This document shows positions 7,514 through 12,935 of a stretch of DNA of 12,935 bases, one piece after another (position 1 is the first letter of the stretch; every line of letters starts with the position of its first letter). The notes beneath the pieces are model-generated. The model was not told where the DNA came from. It ran no database searches and was given only the letters and a program-made list of their open reading frames with translations. The position numbers and the translations under genes were made by a program. The DNA is from SVTX01 sp045602385 (GTDB taxonomy: Bacteria; Bacillota; Clostridia; Oscillospirales; CAG-272). Location: contig JAZSBL010000022.1 of NCBI GenBank assembly GCA_045602385.1, positions 1 to 12,935 of the forward strand, given 5' to 3'.

Positions 7514-7543
7514 GTCGCGCCCTCACAGAAAGGAGGAGATTAT

Positions 7544-9061
7544 ATGTCAAGAAAACCGAAGCCGAAAAATACGTTGAGCGCGGGCGAGCGCGCGGCGTTA
7601 TACGAGGCGGCAGAAGCCGAAAAGCGCGCCAAGATGAGTGCGGCGGCTGAATCTGACGTACAAGAGAAGGAGCAAAAACCGATAAAGGCAGAGAAGGTCA
7701 AGGTCGAGCTTCCGAAGCCGCAATATGCGACGGTGCGAGTTGACATGTCGATGGCGACCGACGAGGTAAAGCCGATGCACGGAATGTGCAACGGACCTGT
7801 ATCATACGGTGCTGATATCTCCTCGCTTTTCCGTGAGATCGGTGTTCCGTACGTTCGATTTGACGGGACCGATACGCCTATTTCGGGTTATGCGGTCGAT
7901 ATATCGAGGATATTCAGAGATCCCGATGCAGATCCGCGCGATCTTTCAAATTACGATTTTACTTACACGGACAGATACGTTGCCGCGGCGCACAATGCGG
8001 GGGCAAAGGTGATTTTCCGTCTTGGCGAGAGTATTGACCGCTGGGGTCTTGGCAAAAAGGCGCTTTATCCCAACTACCTTGACGCCTTTGTCGAGGTATG
8101 CGCCAATATAGCAAGGCATTACAACGACTATCTTGCCGACGGCTACGCTTACGGTATTGAATATTTTGAGGTTTGGAGCTTGGGCGAGCGCGAGGACAGT
8201 GAGAAGGCGTTTGAGATATATCGCAGAGTATCCTCGGCACTGAAGCTACTGGACAGCGGCATCAAGGTTGGCGGAATGTGCTTTGACGTGCGCTCCGGCG
8301 CGCTTCGTGATTTCCTCAAATTCTGTCGCAAGACGCACTCTCCCCTTGATTTTATTACCGTTTCGTCCTTTGATTCTGCTCCCAATGCTCTTGCAGAGGG
8401 TGTGCGCGAGCTTATTCCCGCGCTTTACAATCTTGGATTTGGTAACACCGAGATAATTGTTGGTGCGTGGAGCTATATCGACCGTGAGGCGATAGAAAAT
8501 CAGTCGTTACAAAGGATTTTGACCTCTGGCGAGGACAAGCATGCGGAGCTCAGGAGAAGGCTCTTTGATTCCGGGCGCTCGGTAAAGGGTGCGGCTTACG
8601 CGCTTGCGTTTATGATAGCGGCAAGCAGGATCAAGGAGGTCAAGATGGCCTGCTTCTATGATGCGCAGCCGAGCATTTCTCCTTGGTGCGCTATATCCGA
8701 CAGGTACGGCAACCGCGAAAAGGCCTTTTACGCGTTCCGCGCCTACGGAGAGCTTTACCGCGCGGGTAGGGAAATATACACACTTTGTGACGAGCCTGAG
8801 GGATTTTCGCATTCCGGAATCTACGCTATGAGCGCTATCGGCGAGGGGGCGTATTACGTTCTCGTCTCCTCATTTGACGGTTGCGGAATCGTTGATATAC
8901 GTCTTGATTCCATTCCGTCCGACATTTACACCGCAGACATCTACATGCTCGACGGTGTTAAGGATATGACCTTAGCCGACTCTATCCCGATAACGGGAGA
9001 TAAAAAGCGCCTGATACTCAACATAAGCAAGTATGGCGCGGCGATGGTTAGATTGTATTGA
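7544..9061 (+). CDS. GH39-like protein lacking both catalytic glutamates (predicted pseudo-glycosidase)
   Basis: The 505-residue protein resembles a branch of family 39 glycoside hydrolases. The segment KPMHGMCNGPV (76-86), an RDPDADPRDLSNYDFTYTD stretch (125-143) and KVIFRLGESI (155-164) follow the usual order. Where family members have WNEPD with the acid/base Glu, this protein has WSLGE (211-215). Where the nucleophile is expected (typically NEW), it has GAWSY (307-311). Normal glycosidase activity is therefore unlikely; a binding or regulatory role is possible. Residues 1-62 are a Lys/Glu/Ala-rich, probably disordered extension. No signal peptide is seen, so the protein is probably cytoplasmic. 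The ATG at 7544 is chosen because AAAGGAGG (7529-7536) lies seven bases upstream; an earlier in-frame TTG at 7478 would run through repeat copy 2. No clear promoter of its own was found. Confidence 0.72.
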   Translation: MSRKPKPKNTLSAGERAALYEAAEAEKRAKMSAAAESDVQEKEQKPIKAEKVKVELPKPQYATVRVDMSMATDEVKPMHGMCNGPVSYGADISSLFREIGVPYVRFDGTDTPISGYAVDISRIFRDPDADPRDLSNYDFTYTDRYVAAAHNAGAKVIFRLGESIDRWGLGKKALYPNYLDAFVEVCANIARHYNDYLADGYAYGIEYFEVWSLGEREDSEKAFEIYRRVSSALKLLDSGIKVGGMCFDVRSGALRDFLKFCRKTHSPLDFITVSSFDSAPNALAEGVRELIPALYNLGFGNTEIIVGAWSYIDREAIENQSLQRILTSGEDKHAELRRRLFDSGRSVKGAAYALAFMIAASRIKEVKMACFYDAQPSISPWCAISDRYGNREKAFYAFRAYGELYRAGREIYTLCDEPEGFSHSGIYAMSAIGEGAYYVLVSSFDGCGIVDIRLDSIPSDIYTADIYMLDGVKDMTLADSIPITGDKKRLILNISKYGAAMVRLY

Positions 9062-9071
9062 TGGGGAAAAG

Positions 9072-9130
9072 CGGGGAGGAACTTTTGCAAAAGTTCCTCC
9101 CCGTACCCCTCCTCAAAAATCTTTATTAGA
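9072..9130 (+). repeat. Hairpin-plus-tail repeat, copy 3
   Basis: CGGGGAGGAACTTTT (9072-9086) pairs perfectly with AAAAGTTCCTCCCCG (9089-9103), a 15-bp stem. The tail TACCCCTCCTCAAAAATC and then TTTATTAGA follow. It lies 10 bases after the GH39-like stop. No U-tract follows, so it is not a standard terminator. Confidence 0.75.
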
Positions 9131-9172
9131 AGGGGTTTGTTTTGGGGTGAGGTCTATTTTCCTACATAACGT

Positions 9173-9205
9173 AAAAGGAACACGGTGCTTTGCCGTGTTC
9201 CTTTT
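9173..9205. terminator. Bidirectional terminator between convergent genes
   Basis: AAAAGGAACACGG (9173-9185) and CCGTGTTCCTTTT (9193-9205) are a perfect 13-bp inverted repeat with a 7-base loop. A-rich and T-rich ends let it act on both strands, for the GH39-like gene and for the minus-strand gene ending at 9209. Confidence 0.88.
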
Positions 9206-9208
9206 GTA

Positions 9209-10162
9209 TTAGTCAATGTCTTCCTCGACCTTTGCGGGAGGATTCTTAAGCTGCTCGGGATGCTCGATAAGTCGCTTCCACATTTTGAATGCGGCGGCGT
9301 ACTGGAATCCGTCGCAGGTTCTTTCGTCGGTAACGACCTTCATATCGATCACGCGCTTAACGTTTCTTTTACCGTGTCTGTCTATCTCTACGACCTTTCT
9401 CTTTGTTCCGTAAGAAACGAAAACGGGCAGGTTGCCGAGGTTATAGATATGGTGATAGATAGGCTTGATGCCAAGCGAGCCCATACTTGTTATTATCATA
9501 GATCCCCAGAAGGGAAGCGCATCAATAAGCGCCTTGGGGCAGATTCCCCAATAGTCAAGCGCTTTGATCAGGCTTATTGTCCAACGGAAGGGAAGGCGGG
9601 GGAACTTTCTGAAGAATCCCGCGATACCGTCGGTTCCGGTATTATCGATATTGGTTACTGCGGCATTGAACTTCTCATAAACGTCATAGAGTGTATCGTG
9701 GGGATCAAAAACAACCTTGATACAGGTTTCGGGAGCAGACATTGTCATCTCCTTTTTAACCGTCATAACGACCTCGATGTTATTTCTTGCATATATACGC
9801 TGTCCGCTTACGAATCTGTTGAGGTATGGATATGCGGCGATAGTACGAACGTATGCCGCAAGAATGATATGGAGCATGGAAAAGTTCTCCTTGCCCGACT
9901 GCATCTCCTCGCGCACGATCTCGTCTGCGCGGCTTATCTCTATCTCCTCTGCAAACTGATTGCAGGCATCGCATCTGTCCTTCATAATGAAGGGCATTGC
10001 CATATGTATTCCGTCAAGAGTGCGGATCATTCTGCCCTCGCGTCTATCTCCAAAGCGGCGACGTCTCTTTTTCTTTTTAGGCTCGGGCTTTTTTTCTGTT
10101 GTCTCTTCTGTTTTTTGCTCGAGAGCATCCTCGGCAATTGGAGTCTGCATTTCTGTTGCCAT
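9209..10162 (-). CDS. Stand-alone E2/CAT-fold acyltransferase-like protein with His-to-Glu change
   Basis: The 317-residue protein matches the catalytic domain of 2-oxoacid dehydrogenase E2 and chloramphenicol acetyltransferases. It has PYLNRFV (112-118), an ITSMGSLGI segment (224-232) like the E2 TxSNLG region, and a C-terminal DERTCDG (279-285) in place of DHRxxDG. The general-base His of that motif is Glu280, so normal acyl transfer is doubtful unless Glu substitutes. No lipoyl or E1/E3-binding domain is present. Residues 1-44 are a charged tail with a strongly basic KKKKRRRR patch (30-36 region), which may bind nucleic acid or membrane. No E1 or E3 gene is nearby, so a pyruvate-dehydrogenase role is unlikely. 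AGAAAGG (10177 to 10171) lies eight bases before the ATG, and a consensus promoter lies upstream. I recall similar stand-alone proteins in Clostridia; their function is unknown to me. Confidence 0.75.
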   Translation of the reverse strand: MATEMQTPIAEDALEQKTEETTEKKPEPKKKKRRRRFGDRREGRMIRTLDGIHMAMPFIMKDRCDACNQFAEEIEISRADEIVREEMQSGKENFSMLHIILAAYVRTIAAYPYLNRFVSGQRIYARNNIEVVMTVKKEMTMSAPETCIKVVFDPHDTLYDVYEKFNAAVTNIDNTGTDGIAGFFRKFPRLPFRWTISLIKALDYWGICPKALIDALPFWGSMIITSMGSLGIKPIYHHIYNLGNLPVFVSYGTKRKVVEIDRHGKRNVKRVIDMKVVTDERTCDGFQYAAAFKMWKRLIEHPEQLKNPPAKVEEDID

Positions 10163-10207
10163 AAAAAAGTCCTTTCTACATCATATAAGAATAAACTCTA
10201 CTTAAAT

Positions 10208-10236
10208 ATTATAACAAAAATATGAACGATTGTCAA
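10208..10236 (-). promoter_or_regulatory. Consensus sigma-A promoter of the E2-like gene
   Basis: On the minus strand TTGACA (10236-10231), a 17-base spacer and TATAAT (10213-10208) are perfect consensus hexamers, with TGT before the -10. Transcription would begin near 10201, about 40 bases before the ATG. Confidence 0.92.
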
Positions 10237-10299
10237 GTTCTTTTGTCGTATTACTGCGTATTATGGCGAATAGATATACTTCAAAATATCAATTTCGGA

Positions 10300-10328
10300 T
10301 TGACAGAACATTAAAAGCATGATACAAT
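10300..10328 (+). promoter_or_regulatory. Sigma-A promoter of rnhA
   Basis: TTGACA (10300-10305), a 17-base spacer and TACAAT (10323-10328), with TGA before the -10. It is divergent from the promoter of the E2-like gene; the two -35 boxes are 63 bases apart. Confidence 0.87.
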
Positions 10329-10357
10329 AAACACATAAAGAAAACTTGGAGATTGAT

Positions 10358-10801
10358 ATGAAAAAGGTTGAAATATACACTGACGGCGCATGCCGAAACA
10401 ATCCCGGCCGGGGCGGATGGGGCGCGATCCTCGTTTATGCCGGACGGGAAAAGGAGCTTTCCGGCGGTGAGAAGCTTACTACCAATAACCGCATGGAGCT
10501 CTCTGCCGTGATCGCGGCTCTCTCTGCCCTAAAGGAGGACTGCGAGGTGACTCTTACCACCGACTCGCAATACGTTGTAAACGCGATAGAGAAGGGCTGG
10601 CTTGACTCCTGGAGAAATAACGGCTGGCGCAAGAGTGACAAGAGCCACGTGCAGAACGTGGACCTTTGGGAGCAGCTGATCTCTCTGCTTGAACGTCACA
10701 AGGTCAGCTTTGTCTGGGTCAAGGGCCACAACGGTCACCCCTACAACGAACGCTGTGACGTGCTTGCGACCAAATTCGCGGACAGCTTTGGCGAGGATTA
10801 A
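10358..10801 (+). CDS. rnhA: Ribonuclease HI
   Basis: The 147-residue protein is a complete RNase HI, which cuts the RNA strand of RNA-DNA hybrids during replication and removes R-loops. All catalytic residues are in place: D9 (YTDGAC), E47 (NNRMEL), D69 (TTDSQYV) and D134 (ERCDVLA), together with H124 (VKGHNGH). The length is close to the 155 residues of the E. coli enzyme, and no hybrid-binding domain is fused. The ATG at 10358 is used because GGAG (10348-10351) precedes it by six bases; an in-frame TTG at 10346 would overlap that site. The gene has its own promoter and faces the small minus-strand gene ending at 10928. Confidence 0.97.
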   Translation: MKKVEIYTDGACRNNPGRGGWGAILVYAGREKELSGGEKLTTNNRMELSAVIAALSALKEDCEVTLTTDSQYVVNAIEKGWLDSWRNNGWRKSDKSHVQNVDLWEQLISLLERHKVSFVWVKGHNGHPYNERCDVLATKFADSFGED

Positions 10802-10821
10802 GATAGAATATGCAGAGATGA

Positions 10822-10880
10822 TTGGGGAAACCTTTTTGAAAAAAGGGTTTCCCCAAACCCTTTCCAAAAACTTTTAATAG
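10822..10880 (+). repeat. Hairpin-plus-tail repeat, copy 4
   Basis: TTGGGGAAACC and TTTTT (10822-10837) pair with AAAAA and GGGTTTCCCCAA (10840-10856), leaving one bulged G. The tail ACCCTTTCCAAAAACTTTTA and then ATAG (10857-10880) follows. It begins about 20 bases after the rnhA stop and lies between convergent genes. Confidence 0.75.
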
Positions 10881-10927
10881 TTTGGGCTGTTTTAGATGAT
10901 TGTTCTATCAACAGACGTGGGGTTTTC

Positions 10928-11107
10928 TTAGGCCTCGGAGACTTGGCATGAGAGCGTGCGGAGCATTGTTCCCACAGTATACATGGTCGTGCTTATGCGT
11001 TTTACCATTCTTCTTGTCTTCATCATTTTGGAATTTTTAAAAAATGCCAGTGTTCCAACAAGCACTGCGGTCGATGCTCCCGCGATTATCAACGTTTTTT
11101 TAAGCAT
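10928..11107 (-). CDS. 59-residue membrane-anchored basic small protein
   Basis: This short gene is supported by a strong ribosome binding site (GGGAGG at 11121 to 11116 on the minus strand, eight bases before the ATG) and by protein-like composition. Residues 1-4 (MLKK) are followed by a hydrophobic segment at about 5-23 (LIIAGASTAVLVGTLAFF region) that would span the membrane once. A basic stretch follows (KMMKTRRMVKR, 27-37), then a possibly amphipathic helix (ISTTMYTVGTMLRTL) and a single Cys at 54. Similar small anchor-plus-basic-tail proteins occur in Firmicutes, but I do not recognise the family and assign no function. It lies 64 bases downstream of ppa on the same strand, and its ribosome binding site is buried in the hairpin at 11112-11162. 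On the opposite strand an ORF covers the same bases, but it has no comparable ribosome binding site. Confidence 0.72.
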   Translation of the reverse strand: MLKKTLIIAGASTAVLVGTLAFFKNSKMMKTRRMVKRISTTMYTVGTMLRTLSCQVSEA

Positions 11108-11111
11108 AAAA

Positions 11112-11162
11112 ATATCCTCCCTTATTTGTGTGACATAAGTGTCTCCAAAAATGGGAGGATAT
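11112..11162 (-). promoter_or_regulatory. Long hairpin sequestering the small gene's ribosome binding site; possible ppa terminator
   Basis: On the minus strand ATATCCTCCC (11162-11153) and GGGAGGATAT (11121-11112) are perfect 10-bp complements. The stem partly continues inward (TTTG with CAAA) and is capped by GACA-CTTA-TGTC. The 3' arm contains the GGGAGG ribosome binding site and runs into TTTTT just before the ATG (11107). It starts 9 bases after the ppa stop. It can be read as a terminator, as a translational lock, or as both. Confidence 0.7.
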
Positions 11163-11171
11163 ATTCATTTT

Positions 11172-11714
11172 TTACTTTTCTCCGCCTCTTTTCATAAGGT
11201 GTTCGTAATCAACTATTGCCTGCCCGACTATCTCAACTGCATCATCGTAGTCGAAAAGCTCCTTGACCGCGGTCTCCTTATGCTCAAGCTGCTTATATAC
11301 TGTGAAGAAGTGCATAATTTCATCGAAAATGTGCGATGGCAGCTCGTGGATGGATTTTATGTTTTTATATGTAGGATCTGAGAAGGGGAGTGCTATTATC
11401 TTATCGTCCTGCTTTCCGCCGTCTATCATTCGCATAGCTCCGATAGGATACACCTGAACGAGTGTCATCGGAAAGATCGGCTCCGAGCAGAGGACAAGCA
11501 CGTCGAGCGGGTCCCCGTCATCGGCATAGGTACGCGGAATGAATCCGTAGTTCGCGGGATAGTGCGTCGCGGTATAAAGCACGCGGTCAAGACGGAGCAT
11601 GCCTGTCTTTTTGTCAAGCTCGTATTTACAGCTGCTGCCCTTCGGTATCTCGATAACGGCGGCAAAGTTTGACGGGTTTATTTCCTCTACGGGAATTTCA
11701 TGCCAGATATTCAT
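11172..11714 (-). CDS. ppa: Inorganic pyrophosphatase, family I
   Basis: The 180-residue protein is a soluble family I inorganic pyrophosphatase, which splits pyrophosphate to two phosphates in the cytoplasm and drives biosynthetic reactions forward. The family signature DGDPLDV lies at 66-72. Further expected active-site residues are E22, K30, Y56 (YPANYGF) and the acidic pair around D98 and D103, spaced as in E. coli Ppa. Length is normal for the family (about 175-180). An AAGGAA-type ribosome binding site lies about eight bases before the ATG. Only 42 bases separate it from obg and no terminator lies between, so the two are probably co-transcribed. Confidence 0.96.
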   Translation of the reverse strand: MNIWHEIPVEEINPSNFAAVIEIPKGSSCKYELDKKTGMLRLDRVLYTATHYPANYGFIPRTYADDGDPLDVLVLCSEPIFPMTLVQVYPIGAMRMIDGGKQDDKIIALPFSDPTYKNIKSIHELPSHIFDEIMHFFTVYKQLEHKETAVKELFDYDDAVEIVGQAIVDYEHLMKRGGEK

Positions 11715-11756
11715 ATGCGTTTCCTTTCTTGCTGTTCTTTTGTTTTTGTAGGTTTA

Positions 11757-12935
11757 TTATTTTACGTAGTCAAATTCAAATCCGTACATTGAAACGGTAT
11801 CGCCGTCCACGCAACCCTTTTCCTCAAGTGCCTTGAAAACTCCGCTCTTGGAAAGCACCTTCTGGAAGTAATCAAGCGACTCATAATTGGAGAAGTTGAT
11901 CTGTCCCATAAGGTTATAGAGCCACTCGCCCTCAACGACAAATTTGTTGCCCTCGCGGCGAATCTCGGTGCTCTTGCCCGACGATACGTATGCGTCACTC
12001 TCGTCATACTCACGCTCATAAACAAGTACGGGGGGAAGGGTCTGGAGCTTCTTTTCGACCATCTTTATCATCTCGTCGAGGTTTTCGCCGGTATATGCCG
12101 AGATATACATCATCTCATAGCCCTTTTCCTTGACGTAAGCCTCGAATTTCTCTACGTCAACGACCTCGCGGTCAAGTGAATCGACCTTGTTTGCGATAAT
12201 TATCTGCGGACGTGTCGCAAGCTCGGGGCTATATCTCTCAAGCTCACGGTTGATCGTGATTATATCGTCAACGGGATCTCTGCCCTCAAAAGCCGATATG
12301 TCGACAACGTGCAAGAGAAGTCTGCAGCGATCAACGTGGCGCAAAAACGAATGTCCGAGTCCCGCGCCGTCTGCCGCGCCCTCTATAAGTCCCGGTATAT
12401 CCGCCGCGACAAAGCCGCGCTCGGGACCTGTCGAAACGACGCCGAGGTTTGGCGAGAGGGTAGTGAAGTGGTAATCCGCGATCTTGGGCTTTGCGGATGA
12501 GATTACCGACAAAATAGAAGATTTACCTACGCTGGGCATACCGATAAGTCCGACGTCCGCAAGCATCTTAAGCTCGAGAACGAGGTTCTTCTCCTCACCC
12601 TTGGTGCCACTCTTGGCAAACATCGGGATCTGTCGCGTGGGAGTCGCGAAATGGCGGTTGCCCCAACCGCCGCGGCCGCCCTTACAGCAAAGATAATCCG
12701 CGCCGTCGTTGTCGGTCATATCGTGAATGACCTTGCCGCTCTCCTCGTCCTTTATAAGCGTTCCGGGAGGAACGAGAATGACGAGATCATCGGCAGTAGC
12801 TCCGTGGAGCTTTCCGCCCTTGCCGTTACCGCCGTTCTCGGCAATAAATTTGTGGCGGTATTTGAATGCCAACAGGGTGTTGCAGCCGGTATCAACACGG
12901 AATATTATATTTCCTCCATGTCCTCCGTCACCGCC
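11757..12935 (-). CDS. obg: Obg/CgtA GTPase (5' end outside window)
   Basis: The 392 visible residues are most of Obg, an essential ribosome-associated GTPase linked to 50S assembly and stress control; about 30-35 N-terminal residues lie beyond the window. The frame is open to base 12935, so the TTG at 12872 is not the start. The visible N-terminus is the glycine-rich Obg fold (GGDGGHGGN at 1-9). The G domain has G1 MPSVGKSS (133-140), G3 DIPG (179-182), G4 NKVD (249-252) and G5 SA (279-280). The C-terminal region from about 320 (TEIRREGNKFVVEG to the end) is the OCT domain found in many Gram-positive Obg proteins. It is probably the first visible gene of an obg-ppa-small protein transcript; its promoter is outside the window. 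Confidence 0.96.
   Translation of the reverse strand, partial: GGDGGHGGNIIFRVDTGCNTLLAFKYRHKFIAENGGNGKGGKLHGATADDLVILVPPGTLIKDEESGKVIHDMTDNDGADYLCCKGGRGGWGNRHFATPTRQIPMFAKSGTKGEEKNLVLELKMLADVGLIGMPSVGKSSILSVISSAKPKIADYHFTTLSPNLGVVSTGPERGFVAADIPGLIEGAADGAGLGHSFLRHVDRCRLLLHVVDISAFEGRDPVDDIITINRELERYSPELATRPQIIIANKVDSLDREVVDVEKFEAYVKEKGYEMMYISAYTGENLDEMIKMVEKKLQTLPPVLVYEREYDESDAYVSSGKSTEIRREGNKFVVEGEWLYNLMGQINFSNYESLDYFQKVLSKSGVFKALEEKGCVDGDTVSMYGFEFDYVK

Noticed and set aside
7478..7543. Upstream TTG start for the GH39-like gene
   Set aside because: It would translate through a hairpin repeat and ignore the AAAGGAGG site serving the ATG at 7544.
7347..7543. A terminator for the aminopeptidase or a promoter for the GH39-like gene
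   Set aside because: Hairpins are present but none has a plus-strand T run, and no -35/-10 pair with acceptable spacing was found.
9185..10225. Long plus-strand frame opposite the E2-like gene
   Set aside because: It is the antisense shadow of a gene with recognised motifs and its own promoter and ribosome binding site.
10956..11138. Plus-strand 60-residue frame opposite the small membrane protein
   Set aside because: No ribosome binding site; the minus-strand frame has an ideal one and a coherent protein layout.

Overview
The window looks like chromosomal DNA from an anaerobic, spore-forming member of the Bacillota (class Clostridia), probably an uncultured gut-type lineage. The basis is an Nfn-type electron-bifurcating transhydrogenase, an alpha/beta-type small acid-soluble spore protein, strong AGGAGG-like ribosome binding sites, and sigma-A promoters of the TTGACA-N17-TATAAT type. 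I cannot name the genus from the sequence. There is no rRNA, tRNA, CRISPR array, transposase or phage gene.

Layout, left to right. Positions 1-1979 hold the 3' part of nfnA and complete nfnB, closed by a strong terminator. Positions 2040-2520 hold a structured intergenic stretch and a spore DNA-binding protein gene. Positions 2587-5990 hold a promoter, a large multi-spanning GT-C-like membrane protein and a GtrB/DPM1-like glycosyltransferase, then a terminator; together they look like a cell-surface glycosylation pair using a lipid-linked sugar. Positions 6021-7346 hold a promoter and an M29 aminopeptidase. Positions 7544-9061 encode a GH39-like protein that has lost both expected catalytic glutamates. 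A convergent gene (9209-10162, minus) encodes a stand-alone E2/CAT-fold protein in which the catalytic histidine position is glutamate. Divergent consensus promoters (10208-10328) serve that gene and rnhA (10358-10801). The right end is a minus-strand cluster, obg - ppa - a 59-residue membrane-anchored small protein.

The most unusual non-coding material is a family of hairpin-plus-tail repeats (four copies between 7371 and 10880) and a long hairpin between ppa and the 59-residue gene. The 3' arm of that hairpin contains the small gene's Shine-Dalgarno sequence and ends in a T run, so it could act as a terminator, a translational lock, or both. The small gene is shorter than usual ORF cut-offs and easily missed.

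Most genes here are housekeeping. The candidates for something less described are the pseudo-glycosidase, the H-to-E E2-like protein, the hairpin repeat family and the ppa/small-gene RNA switch.
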